In this document: piece after piece, positions 52,279 to 59,531 of the stretch | Layout of the letters: each line of letters opens with the position of its first letter | How positions within the stretch are numbered: position 1 is the stretch's first letter | Source: Halobacillus salinus | Lineage (GTDB): Bacteria; Bacillota; Bacilli; Bacillales; Halobacillaceae | Assembly (NCBI RefSeq): GCF_004684905.1 | Contig: NZ_SRJC01000004.1 | Coordinates: 1-64,000, forward strand | Length of the DNA stretch: 64,000 nt | Direction: 5' to 3' | The notes under the pieces: model-generated | Database searches by the model: none | Told to the model about the DNA's origin: nothing | What the model saw: the letters and a program-made list of their open reading frames with translations, nothing else | Position numbers and translations under genes: made by a program

Positions 52279-53590
52279 ATAGCGACAACCGTTCATCGCA
52301 CACATCAGCTAATTTCTTCGCTTGCTGATAAAAGCGTTCATAATCTAAGTCATTTAATTCGTCAGTCTCTACAGAATCGATGATATATTGCCCGAACCGC
52401 CACACGTCGCTTTGTATCTTATCACCGTGCACAATAGAAATTTTGTACAATGCTTCCAATACACCGTTCATGACGGTAAGGTCTTTCTTTCCATAGATCC
52501 TGATCTGATAGAAACTCTTATAAATATAATCCCTGTATTCCTTCGGCTCTATGATCAATCTGAGCTGTTCTTCGTCATCGGCATAATAACGAATCGGTTG
52601 GTGAACGTGTGCAAGCTCTGTAAGAAGAGAACCGATTCTGTTGATACAGTTGACGGCAGTGTGCGGATCATTGATGCTCGGGGAAATGGCCTTCACGGCT
52701 ATTTCTACAAGCTTCTGAATGGAGAACTCGATATCTTGGATGTCCGTTCGTTCATTTCCAATCAACAGATATCCCATACACCCTCCATCATCCACATCAT
52801 CAGTTCCACCTTCTACCTGCCAGTAGTAAAAGACCGGCATGCCTTTTTCGATGTAACTGCCCATCTGAAAGTTCGCTTCCAATAACAGGTTGTGTTGCTT
52901 GGCAAAGGACAATAAGCCCTCAATCTGCAGTCCCTGCAAGTAACCCGACTCTCCTGCAACGATTGTAGAGGGTTCTCCCTGCTTCCAGTCACGAACTACT
53001 TCTTCATCCCATTCCACACTCTCTGTGAAATCCTTATCTTGAAAAGTCTTAGCAATCACGGAAGAAGTGTCCGTGCGTATCTTTCCAATCAAATTATTAA
53101 CTTGCACAAAGCGTGATGAATGGTGAATAAAGATAATAAAACACGCCAAACACACAATCGAAACAACAACGGTTAGAAAAGGACTCAGTAGCCCTTGGCT
53201 GTCATCGCTTCCTAAAAGAAGCAGGTTGATCAACGCAAATACAAATCCGAAAGAATACACACCAAGCACATGCTGTGTAACACGGCTTTTCATGAAATCT
53301 TGTAGTGTTCGGGGAGAGAATTGTGTTGTGTAGGTGGTTAGCACAACCATAATCGTGGAGAAGCTGATAGTGGTCATTGTCAGTATAGAGGTGATCAATG
53401 AACCGTACAACGTTTGTGCAACGCTCTTTTCTGCGAAGAATATCCTCGGCAGACTTTCCTGTATTTTCGGCACCACCCAAACGTCCAAAGCGCTCGTGAG
53501 TGCTACCATAACGATAGATATTGCACCATAAAGGGCCGGCAGAAACCAGAAACTGTCCCGTACCGTAACCCAAGCTTTTTCTCTATTCAC
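52268..53590 (-). CDS. DUF2254 family membrane protein
   Basis: 440 residues. Four membrane segments (near 16-36, 61-85, 107-127, 138-156) and a soluble C-terminal half. Conserved DUF2254 stretches are SFSTIMVVLTTYTTQFSPRTL and AISPSINDPHTAVNCI. Function is unknown. GTG start at 53590 with AAGGAGG about 8 nt upstream. It lies downstream of the peptide-signalling operon but is separated by a terminator. Confidence 0.88.
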   Translation of the reverse strand: MNREKAWVTVRDSFWFLPALYGAISIVMVALTSALDVWVVPKIQESLPRIFFAEKSVAQTLYGSLITSILTMTTISFSTIMVVLTTYTTQFSPRTLQDFMKSRVTQHVLGVYSFGFVFALINLLLLGSDDSQGLLSPFLTVVVSIVCLACFIIFIHHSSRFVQVNNLIGKIRTDTSSVIAKTFQDKDFTESVEWDEEVVRDWKQGEPSTIVAGESGYLQGLQIEGLLSFAKQHNLLLEANFQMGSYIEKGMPVFYYWQVEGGTDDVDDGGCMGYLLIGNERTDIQDIEFSIQKLVEIAVKAISPSINDPHTAVNCINRIGSLLTELAHVHQPIRYYADDEEQLRLIIEPKEYRDYIYKSFYQIRIYGKKDLTVMNGVLEALYKISIVHGDKIQSDVWRFGQYIIDSVETDELNDLDYERFYQQAKKLADVCDERLSLSPL

Positions 53591-53712
53591 GTTTGTTCCT
53601 CCTTCTAATTACTCTCTCTATCCATTCCCTTTTCATCCTATGCAAACATCCTTTTTTCGAAATTTATAAAACAGAAAATAATGGAAATTAAACGAAAAGG
53701 TTTTTCACCAAT

Positions 53713-53745
53713 AAAAAAAGCGGCACCGTTTACGGTCCGCTTTTC
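53713..53745 (-). terminator. Terminator of the receptor-propeptide operon
   Basis: Minus strand AAAAGCGG ... CCGCTTTT with inner CCG/CGG pairs, then seven Ts. It lies 10 nt after the propeptide stop. Confidence 0.88.
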
Positions 53746-53754
53746 TAATAAATA

Positions 53755-53943
53755 TTAACCAATCCCTGAATCTCCTGGGTCTTCAGAACCTTGTGGCTCA
53801 ACAATTCCAATCCCTGAGTCACCTGGATCTCCAAAATACTTCTCAATATTCGTACCCGGATCCTGTGATGCTACAGAACTAAAGCCGATGTTCCCAAACA
53901 CAAGTAGAAGTGCCAGCAAGGCACCAGTGAAAAATTTCTTCAT
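53755..53943 (-). CDS. Secreted propeptide with duplicated octapeptide, candidate signalling peptide
   Basis: 62 residues. Lys-Lys start, hydrophobic stretch to about residue 20 and a likely cleavage near SSVA/SQ (residues 22-26) form a Sec signal peptide. The exported part is short and acidic and carries DPGDSGIG twice, at 39-46 and at 55-62, the second copy being the exact C-terminus. AGGAGG lies 7-8 nt before the ATG. It follows the AimR-like receptor gene by 76 nt on the same strand, the order of aimR-aimP and rap-phr pairs. The mature peptide is probably the repeated octamer or a shorter piece of it (inference). Confidence 0.85.
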   Translation of the reverse strand: MKKFFTGALLALLLVFGNIGFSSVASQDPGTNIEKYFGDPGDSGIGIVEPQGSEDPGDSGIG

Positions 53944-54019
53944 AACTTGTACCTCCTACATGATTTTATTTATTTAAATTCATCTGTAGAGGGCCCTTCC
54001 ACACAATGAATTCATCACG

Positions 54020-55036
54020 TCATATACGATTGGCATATAGGCTTGGAAGCTTCGCAAAGAAATGATCCCCATTCTCTTTCAAAAAGCGGCTCCTTGCTTG
54101 TTCAACCAACTGCTTATCTCGGATGGCAACCCCGTAGTAGCAATCTTGGAATGGTGTTCTGTTCCTTAGTGAACCTAGCATTCGAGCTGCTTCCTCATAC
54201 TCGTCATTCGCAATAGCCAAATGAGCCGTTTCTACCAAGTCTGGTGTCGAAACATTCTCTGTTCTCTTATGCAAAGCTGAGATAAACGGAATCGTTCGGT
54301 GCTTGATTGAAACGATATGGTGCGTCAATCCACTTTTCTCTGCGTTATCTAACGCTTTATAAGAGTGGTCAAGCGCCAAATGATAGTTCTCAAATGCATA
54401 AGTTAGAGCTAAATGGTGCTGAATCATAATCATTTTTCTCTGAGATAATTCTTTGTTGATCAACTTGTAGGCATATCTCCTCGCCAAAAGCGTATTATCC
54501 GTCTTCCAATAATGGTTAAAGAGCAATTCATGATAGCGTTGTTCAAAGAAGTATAAGGCAAGGGGCTCATTCACTTGTTGAAGAGCTTGATCACAGTTTT
54601 CGATGTAAGGATCCAACCCTCCATACCGTTTAATATCAAAATAACGATAGACCATGATGAATTGATGCAGACAGTGTAAAGAGGGGTGTGAGAAATGGAG
54701 GGATTTAAGCCATAGGAGCGGATGTTCTGACAGTTGTTCATCCATCCGATTCAACACAATTTCATAAATCAACTTTACTTCTCCATCCAGTACAGAATCC
54801 TGAATGACCTGCTTCATTTCGGCTAAGTAATTATTCATATAAAGAAACTCAAGACAAGCAACCTGATCCTCGACAATTTCGAAGGACATCTCTGTACAGA
54901 AGTGGCTTGTCCGTTCCAGAGCAAGATCTTTCGGGAACTCGCGAAGCATCGCCAAGTAATAAAGATAGACTTTGGATTGGTAATTCATTTGCAGGCTTTT
55001 AATCGCCCGAGGCTTCAGCACTTGATCATTGCTCAT
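54020..55036 (-). CDS. AimR-like (RRNPP-type) peptide receptor without visible HTH domain
   Basis: 338 residues, all-helical, TPR-like from about 30 to the end. The stretch around residues 30-80 (LREFPKDLALERTSHFCTEM, then CLEFLYMNNYLAEMKQVIQDS) and the C-terminus (AIRDKQLVEQARSRF ... FFAKLPSLY) run parallel to phage AimR, as judged by eye from memory. In AimR about 60 residues of helix-turn-helix come first; here only about 28 precede the shared part, so DNA binding is probably lost. The start has AGAAAGG 10 nt upstream. It is followed by the propeptide gene. The output may be through protein-protein contact, as with Rap proteins (inference). Confidence 0.75.
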   Translation of the reverse strand: MSNDQVLKPRAIKSLQMNYQSKVYLYYLAMLREFPKDLALERTSHFCTEMSFEIVEDQVACLEFLYMNNYLAEMKQVIQDSVLDGEVKLIYEIVLNRMDEQLSEHPLLWLKSLHFSHPSLHCLHQFIMVYRYFDIKRYGGLDPYIENCDQALQQVNEPLALYFFEQRYHELLFNHYWKTDNTLLARRYAYKLINKELSQRKMIMIQHHLALTYAFENYHLALDHSYKALDNAEKSGLTHHIVSIKHRTIPFISALHKRTENVSTPDLVETAHLAIANDEYEEAARMLGSLRNRTPFQDCYYGVAIRDKQLVEQARSRFLKENGDHFFAKLPSLYANRI

Positions 55037-55075
55037 TTGACAACAACCTTTCTTCTTTCTACTTTGAGTTTAGAT

Positions 55076-55110
55076 GTTAGACTTCCTAATGTCTAGCCAT
55101 TTATGTCTAA
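55076..55110. promoter_or_regulatory. GTCTA repeats upstream of the receptor gene
   Basis: Plus strand GTTAGAC (55076-55082), then GTCTA at 55091 and GTCTAA at 55105; the last two lie in ATGTCTA direct repeats 14 bp apart, the first is inverted. They lie 40-75 bp before the receptor start where a promoter must be. A possible operator; no regulator known. Confidence 0.45.
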
Positions 55111-55180
55111 TAATTCAAAATTTACTTAATAATACAAAGTCAGCGTATTGTCGCTAAAAATCGACATTATGCCTATAACA

Positions 55181-55212
55181 AAAGCCCCATACGGTAAACC
55201 GTGCGGGGCTTT
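55181..55212 (-). terminator. Terminator of the YdjM-like gene
   Basis: Stem AAAGCCCCATACGG / CCGTGCGGGGCTTT with a 4-nt loop, Ts beyond on the minus strand. Confidence 0.85.
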
Positions 55213-55216
55213 CTAA

Positions 55217-55828
55217 TTAGAACAATTGATCAGTTAAAAACCATATGTTTCCAGCTATCAGAATGTAGACAAGTACTTTCTCCACAGTAGAACCTGTTCG
55301 AAATGTTACGAAGAAACGTGTACGCTTCTTGGAAAATGGATAAGCAAGTGGTATGCCTCTCTTCGTAAGACAATCAGCGAATAGATGTGATACTACACCT
55401 ACAATCAAGCCGCTCAAATAGAACCATGGGATATCGAACCATGCCTCAATCAGCCAACTGTAAAGAACCAGAATCAATAAAAATAGAACAGAGTGAGTTA
55501 TTTGTCTATGCCCTCTCATCATTCCGATCACTGGAAGGAGCATAAGGATGAAAACCTTCAGCTCATCGTGATAAACATTCAAATAAGATGGTGCAAATAT
55601 GTATCCTAATAGCGCAACTCCAAGGAGAATGACAAGCCCCCGCCAAAACTTCTGACCCAGCTTCGAACTCGGAGTATCAATATCCGGAAGTAAGGCTCCC
55701 ACTAATACAAATGTGAAAAATAACATGGTAGGAAACGGTTGAGAAGCGGATACCTCTGCATAAGGTACCCACATCACCGCCCCCACCCCAAACGTAAAAC
55801 CGACAACTTGGTGTCCTGGTGCCATCAT
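55217..55828 (-). CDS. Metal-dependent hydrolase, YdjM-like membrane protein
   Basis: 203 residues with four to five membrane segments. Conserved H5 near the start (MAPGHQVVGF), the motif LPDIDTPSSKLG near 47-58, GHRQITHSVLF near 105-115 and HLFADCLTKRGI near 147-158 match the DUF457/YdjM inner-membrane hydrolase family. The reaction is unknown. Confidence 0.87.
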   Translation of the reverse strand: MMAPGHQVVGFTFGVGAVMWVPYAEVSASQPFPTMLFFTFVLVGALLPDIDTPSSKLGQKFWRGLVILLGVALLGYIFAPSYLNVYHDELKVFILMLLPVIGMMRGHRQITHSVLFLLILVLYSWLIEAWFDIPWFYLSGLIVGVVSHLFADCLTKRGIPLAYPFSKKRTRFFVTFRTGSTVEKVLVYILIAGNIWFLTDQLF

Positions 55829-55871
55829 GATGTTCTTAATTCCCTTCTAACGTGTACAAACGATAAAGAAA

Positions 55872-55888
55872 CCCACACTAAGTGCGGG
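55872..55888 (-). terminator. Short terminator after the HesB-like gene
   Basis: Minus strand CCCGCAC ... GTGTGGG hairpin followed by TTTCTTT. Confidence 0.6.
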
Positions 55889-55890
55889 CA

Positions 55891-56178
55891 CTATTCGTCA
55901 CAATTCTTTTCAGGAAGACCCTGCATCTGAAACTTTGGCCCTTCCATCGTTTGCTTTCCTTCAATGATTAAGGTTTCTGTTAAGTGTATAATTCGTTGGT
56001 CAATGGCTACAGGAATGGAGTTTACATAGTGCAACTCATCGTCTGCCTCCGGTTCCCCGATTGTCATTCCGATATCCGGCTCTCCGCAACCGAAACCTGC
56101 GAAAAACAGACGTAAACTTCCTGACTCTTCTTCAAGTATCTGGTGTAACAAGTCCCTTGCTTGATCGGTTATTTCCAT
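55891..56178 (-). CDS. HesB/IscA-like (YfhF type) protein
   Basis: 95 residues with the HesB fold: MEITDQARDLLHQILEEE at the start and FFAGFGCGEPDIGM near 25-38. Only the first Cys of the usual three IscA cysteines is clearly placed; a C-terminal Cys is at PEKNCDE. Such Bacillus proteins are of uncertain iron-sulfur function. The ATG at 56178 has AAGGAG about 9 nt upstream. Confidence 0.83.
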   Translation of the reverse strand: MEITDQARDLLHQILEEESGSLRLFFAGFGCGEPDIGMTIGEPEADDELHYVNSIPVAIDQRIIHLTETLIIEGKQTMEGPKFQMQGLPEKNCDE

Positions 56179-56245
56179 GACTGTTCCACTCCTTCGATTC
56201 AAAAATACCACATTTCAACTGGTATATAAAAGGATTGGTCTTGAT

Positions 56246-56261
56246 TGTTTCACGTGAAGCA
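56246..56261. promoter_or_regulatory. parS-like Spo0J/ParB binding site
   Basis: TGTTTCACGTGAAGCA differs at one position from the Bacillus parS consensus TGTTTCACGTGAAACA. It is intergenic, between the HesB-like gene and the ohr terminator. Confidence 0.8.
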
Positions 56262-56317
56262 GTATATATGAACGGGAATTTAGAACGTTGTCTTTTCATA
56301 ATGGAAAGCACTTCCAA

Positions 56318-56358
56318 CAAAAAAAGCCTGCCAGAGCGGATGCGCTCTGGCAGGCTTT
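56318..56358 (-). terminator. Terminator of ohr
   Basis: 16-bp stem AAAGCCTGCCAGAGCG / CGCTCTGGCAGGCTTT, then seven Ts on the minus strand. Confidence 0.93.
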
Positions 56359-56370
56359 CCTTCTTTATTG

Positions 56371-56787
56371 TTAGACAGCTTGTGTATTTAACTCCACATC
56401 AATGTTGCCGCGAGTAGCTTTAGAGTAAGGGCATACTTGGTGTGCCTCTTCTACTAAGCTTTCAGCCTCTTCTTGAGAGACACCTTTCAAGCGGACATTC
56501 AGTACGACGCCTACTTTGAATCCGTTATCTGTCTCATCTTTCATAAGACTGACATCAGCTGTAATTTCTGAGTCGATATCTTTCTTGTGGTTACTAGCAA
56601 CTAAGTTCAGCGCTCCATCGAAGCAAGCGGAATAACCAGCTGCGAATAATTGTTCAGGGTTGGATCCTTTTTCAGAACCTTGACCTGGTGTTGTTAAGTT
56701 CAGATCGATCAGACCATCGTCAGATTTAACATGACCGTCACGACCTCCTTGCGCTGTAGCATGTGCTGTAAACATTACGTTACTCAA
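56371..56787 (-). CDS. ohr: Organic hydroperoxide resistance protein (OsmC/Ohr family)
   Basis: 138 residues. The two catalytic cysteines are in AAGYSACFDGAL near 48-59 and HQVCPYSKATRGN near 115-127, as in Ohr. It reduces organic peroxides. The TTG at 56787 has AAGGAG 8 nt upstream; the GTG/ATG codons just before are too close to the site. A sigma-B-type promoter upstream fits OhrB of B. subtilis, the sigma-B-controlled form, better than the OhrR-controlled OhrA. Confidence 0.93.
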   Translation of the reverse strand: MSNVMFTAHATAQGGRDGHVKSDDGLIDLNLTTPGQGSEKGSNPEQLFAAGYSACFDGALNLVASNHKKDIDSEITADVSLMKDETDNGFKVGVVLNVRLKGVSQEEAESLVEEAHQVCPYSKATRGNIDVELNTQAV

Positions 56788-56830
56788 TATCATCACTCCT
56801 TGAATAGTTTAATTCATCAACATCCATACT

Positions 56831-56856
56831 TTACCTCAAAGTAATCTCTTTTAAAC
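56831..56856 (-). promoter_or_regulatory. Sigma-B-type promoter of ohr
   Basis: Minus strand GTTTAA (56851-56856), 14 bp, AGGTAA (56831-56836): 11 of 12 consensus positions. Confidence 0.7.
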
Positions 56857-56867
56857 CCGAAAACAGA

Positions 56868-57149
56868 TTACCTCTGTTCCAATTCATATTGTTCCTTCAA
56901 TGACTCAGGAGCCATTTTCACCATTAATTGCAAGATAAAGGTAAAGACAGCTAAATCATCAATAATTCCGAAGAAAACGAGAAAATCTGGAATAATGTCC
57001 CACGGAAAAATCAAATATAGTACAAGAAACCCTAGGGACAACCATTTCTTATCTTTACTTACTTCTTTCGAGCGGAAAAATTGATTCAGAAAAGGAATGG
57101 ACTTCCGCACATTGAATACAAACTTGATTCTTCTCCAAAACTTCAGCAT
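56868..57149 (-). CDS. YkvA family (DUF1232) small membrane protein
   Basis: 93 residues with two membrane segments and the DUF1232 motif LYLIFPWDIIPDFLVFFGIIDD near 44-65, whose PxDxIPD pattern is the family hallmark. Function unknown. AGGGGGAG lies 4-6 nt before the ATG. Confidence 0.88.
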   Translation of the reverse strand: MLKFWRRIKFVFNVRKSIPFLNQFFRSKEVSKDKKWLSLGFLVLYLIFPWDIIPDFLVFFGIIDDLAVFTFILQLMVKMAPESLKEQYELEQR

Positions 57150-57369
57150 TCCACTCCCCCTCTCTCTATACTCTTTACCCGTTTTTGCACTCGCTTATCC
57201 GCCAAAGCTGCTCTCGTTGCGTAACGGAAGCATTTGATTTAACATAAGAAGGAAAGTGAGAGATACTAGGACTAGGGATATGAACCAGAACTGTTCTTAC
57301 TCATATTCTAATTATACATAATTAAAAAATGCTCTTAGTTTGGATACATTTAAAGGGGAGAAAACGATC

Positions 57370-57924
57370 ATGAAAGTGTTATTGCTGAATGGAACGATCG
57401 TTGGTACGAAAACGGGAGTATTGCTTGAAGAAGTTCAGCAATACATCGGGCAACTCCCAGATTCGCACGAAACTAAAATTATCAACCTCGAAGATTATGA
57501 GCTACAATTTGTCGATGGTCGTCCAGCTGAAGAATATAATGAAGATATGCAACGTCTTATTCAAGAAGTCGAAGACGCCGATGCTTATATCATCGCGACA
57601 CCTATTTTCCAAGGATCTATCCCTGGAACCTTGAAAAATGTCTTTGATGCGGTGTCCCCTCTTGCTATGCGCTATAAACCGGTATCCATAGTTGCAAATG
57701 GAGGCACCTTACAGCACCACCTTGTCATTGAAAATCAGTTGAAGCCGATTTTGAATTATTTCCGCTGCATGGTGACCCCGAACTATGTGTACACTCACAC
57801 CAACCACTTCTCGACTCAAGGAGAACTGATTGATGAGGATGTACGGAACCGGCTGAAAGAGATGACTCGCGTGTTCAACCAGTACATGCAAATGAGCCGG
57901 GAGATCGAACCGGATAAATCTTAA
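57370..57924 (+). CDS. NADPH-dependent FMN reductase
   Basis: 184 residues, flavodoxin-like fold: MKVLLLNGTIVGTKT at the start and TPIFQGSIPGTLKNVFDAV near 77-95, the FMN-binding motif of the SsuE/NAD(P)H-FMN reductase family. It supplies reduced flavin, or acts as azoreductase; the partner is unknown. ATG at 57370 with GGGGAG 9 nt upstream. Confidence 0.9.
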   Translation: MKVLLLNGTIVGTKTGVLLEEVQQYIGQLPDSHETKIINLEDYELQFVDGRPAEEYNEDMQRLIQEVEDADAYIIATPIFQGSIPGTLKNVFDAVSPLAMRYKPVSIVANGGTLQHHLVIENQLKPILNYFRCMVTPNYVYTHTNHFSTQGELIDEDVRNRLKEMTRVFNQYMQMSREIEPDKS

Positions 57925-57950
57925 CTTAGACAAAAGAATCCAAATACTAC

Positions 57951-57981
57951 AAACCCCCGAACGATTGGTTCGGGGGTTATT
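57951..57981 (+). terminator. Terminator of the FMN reductase gene
   Basis: AACCCCCGAAC, 5-nt loop, GTTCGGGGGTT, then ATTT. Confidence 0.88.
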
Positions 57982-58019
57982 TATGTAGCCATTACATGCG
58001 TGCACCGCTACGGCAACAT

Positions 58020-58060
58020 ACTTCGCTTGACGCGGGCACGGCCCCAGCCTACTTGATAAG
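58020..58060. repeat. Decayed fragment of the palindromic repeat family (possible)
   Basis: TTCGCTTGACGCGGGCACGG followed by AGCCTACTTG resembles the left half of copy C and the complement of copy B (TCGCTTTCCGCGG ... GAGCCTCCTCG). Arms and the other half are missing. Confidence 0.4.
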
Positions 58061-58182
58061 TTGCACTTTATTGTTCGCTTTTCTCCAGAGAAAGCTCATG
58101 TTTTGTCCCAGATTCTTTTTACTCAGGCTGTTCATGATAAAGTAAAGATACTGGCTCCGTTACATTTAATAGGCAACATTCT

Positions 58183-58797
58183 TTAGGCGAAGTTCAGTAC
58201 TTTTTTTACGTAATGCTGGGTTTCTTGGAATGGAGGAACTCCACCATACTTATCTACATTACCTGGACCAGCGTTATAGGCAGCGAGCGCAAGCTTGGAA
58301 TCCCCGTCATAGCGGTCGAGCATCTGTTTTAAGTACTTTGTCCCACCCATGACGTTCTGTTCTGGATCAAATGGATTTTCGACCCCTAATCCTTGTGCTG
58401 TTTGGGGCATGAGTTGCATTAACCCTTGAGCTCCGGCATGGCTTACCACGTCTGCGTCAAAATTGGATTCTGTTTTCACAACGGATCGGATTAAATCGAC
58501 ATTGACTCCGAACCGCTCCGAAGCCTTCTGAATGATAGTGTCGACCTCCTCATTGTTCACTTCCACCTTCTTAGGCGCTGCCACTTCGGTCGATCTTAGA
58601 GTAGCAGGTTGGAACAAATCAACGGCTGTCACTCGGTTCGTTCTTGTAGGAACAGAGTGTTCCTGCTTCATAGCAGCTTCTAGCATGCTTTGAAAAGCCA
58701 TATCCCGCACTCCACTGGAAAAACTGTCTCTTGACTGACCGTTCATCATCGATAATGCCTGCATTTGAATCAAGTGTTGCACCTTATTCAAATCCAA
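58183..58797 (-). CDS. Lytic transglycosylase, SLT domain (YjbJ/CwlQ-like)
   Basis: 204 residues. Helical N-terminal part of about 80 residues, then the SLT domain: the catalytic Glu in SVVKTESNFDADVVS near 104-118, AGAQGLMQLMPQTA near 120-133 and LALAAYNAGPGNV near 167-179. It cuts peptidoglycan glycan strands. No signal peptide is seen, as in B. subtilis YjbJ. The start is TTG at 58797 with AGGTGG 5 nt upstream. Confidence 0.9.
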   Translation of the reverse strand: MDLNKVQHLIQMQALSMMNGQSRDSFSSGVRDMAFQSMLEAAMKQEHSVPTRTNRVTAVDLFQPATLRSTEVAAPKKVEVNNEEVDTIIQKASERFGVNVDLIRSVVKTESNFDADVVSHAGAQGLMQLMPQTAQGLGVENPFDPEQNVMGGTKYLKQMLDRYDGDSKLALAAYNAGPGNVDKYGGVPPFQETQHYVKKVLNFA

Positions 58798-58974
58798 CTA
58801 TTCCACCTCGTTTATGTATTGATACCTTCATTTTACATCAAGCCCGTTTTCCCGACAATAAATCGTTCCACCTATTCCCAGACGACAAAACTTGAGAAAA
58901 TTTTTCTTCCATACTGCAATTCATTAGGGTGTTTCGACGATAATTTTCCCAAAGCGAGAAAACTGCTGCGGTGA
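58798..58974. other. Intergenic stretch upstream of the candidate leader RNA
   Basis: AT-rich, no ORF with a ribosome site; presumably holds the promoter of the transglycosylase gene on the minus strand and that of the following transcript on the plus strand. Confidence 0.4.
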
Positions 58975-59197
58975 TATAATAATAACCAGCAAAAGCAGGC
59001 TGTAGTCGTTGATCCTATCCTAATCTGGTCTAGTCAACCGATTTTTTAACGCAAAGTGATCAAGGTCTCTTTTGTCCATATCACCTTCTTTTTTCTTATG
59101 AAAAAAGAATAAAAAAAGTAGATCTCATTGTCTGTCCCTCTCAATAAAAAGTCCGGGACGCTGAACCTTTCTGAAGTCCAGAAAGGTTTTTTATTTT
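58975..59197 (+). ncRNA. Candidate leader RNA or small RNA ending in a terminator
   Basis: TATAAT at 58975-58980, about 180 nt without an ORF, then a 10-bp terminator AACCTTTCTG / CAGAAAGGTT with a T-rich tail (59164-59197). A small membrane protein gene starts 58 nt later. It is either an independent small RNA or an attenuated leader. No known riboswitch signature was recognised and the -35 is poor. Confidence 0.4.
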
Positions 59198-59254
59198 TTT
59201 CATCTTCTATAATCCACCTCCTGTTCATATTTATGGATTAAGGAGGTGATAGAT

Positions 59255-59455
59255 ATGCTGAATTTCAGAAGTGATAAACATGTATTTACTTATTTGGCTG
59301 CCATCTTAGCAGGCTTTGCACTCATTTTATTATCTGACGAAGCGCTGGGAGACTTCTTTATGAACTTGTTCTTCTATGTAGGGGTCATCGCTGCAGCCTT
59401 CTTCTCGTTTGTCGTTATCATTCTCGGCTTCTTCCATCTGTTCCATAAGGGTTAG
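59255..59455 (+). CDS. Small two-span membrane protein, unknown
   Basis: 66 residues with two membrane segments (about 11-27 and 36-60, FMNLFFYVGVIAAAFFSFVV). The ATG at 59255 follows AAGGAGGTGATAG by 8 nt, a very strong site. I do not recognise the family. A terminator-containing transcript precedes it, and a bidirectional terminator follows. Confidence 0.75.
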   Translation: MLNFRSDKHVFTYLAAILAGFALILLSDEALGDFFMNLFFYVGVIAAAFFSFVVIILGFFHLFHKG

Positions 59456-59483
59456 AAGTTAACTGACCTAAGGATAAGTGTGA

Positions 59484-59525
59484 AAAAACGAGTAGGGAAT
59501 CTATGAGATTTCCTACTCGTTTTTT
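59484..59525. terminator. Bidirectional terminator
   Basis: AAAAAACGAGTAGGAA-type stem with the complement TTTCCTACTCGTTTTTT, between the small membrane protein gene and the convergent lipid kinase gene. Confidence 0.88.
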
Positions 59526-59531
59526 ATAGTT

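Noticed and set aside
53755-55036. Prophage arbitrium module
   Set aside because: No integrase, repressor, AimX-type RNA or structural genes lie nearby, and the receptor seems to lack the HTH, so a lysis-lysogeny role is not supported.
59046-59228. 60-codon minus-strand ORF
   Set aside because: Lies across a plus-strand terminator, is lysine- and phenylalanine-rich by base composition and has no placed ribosome site.
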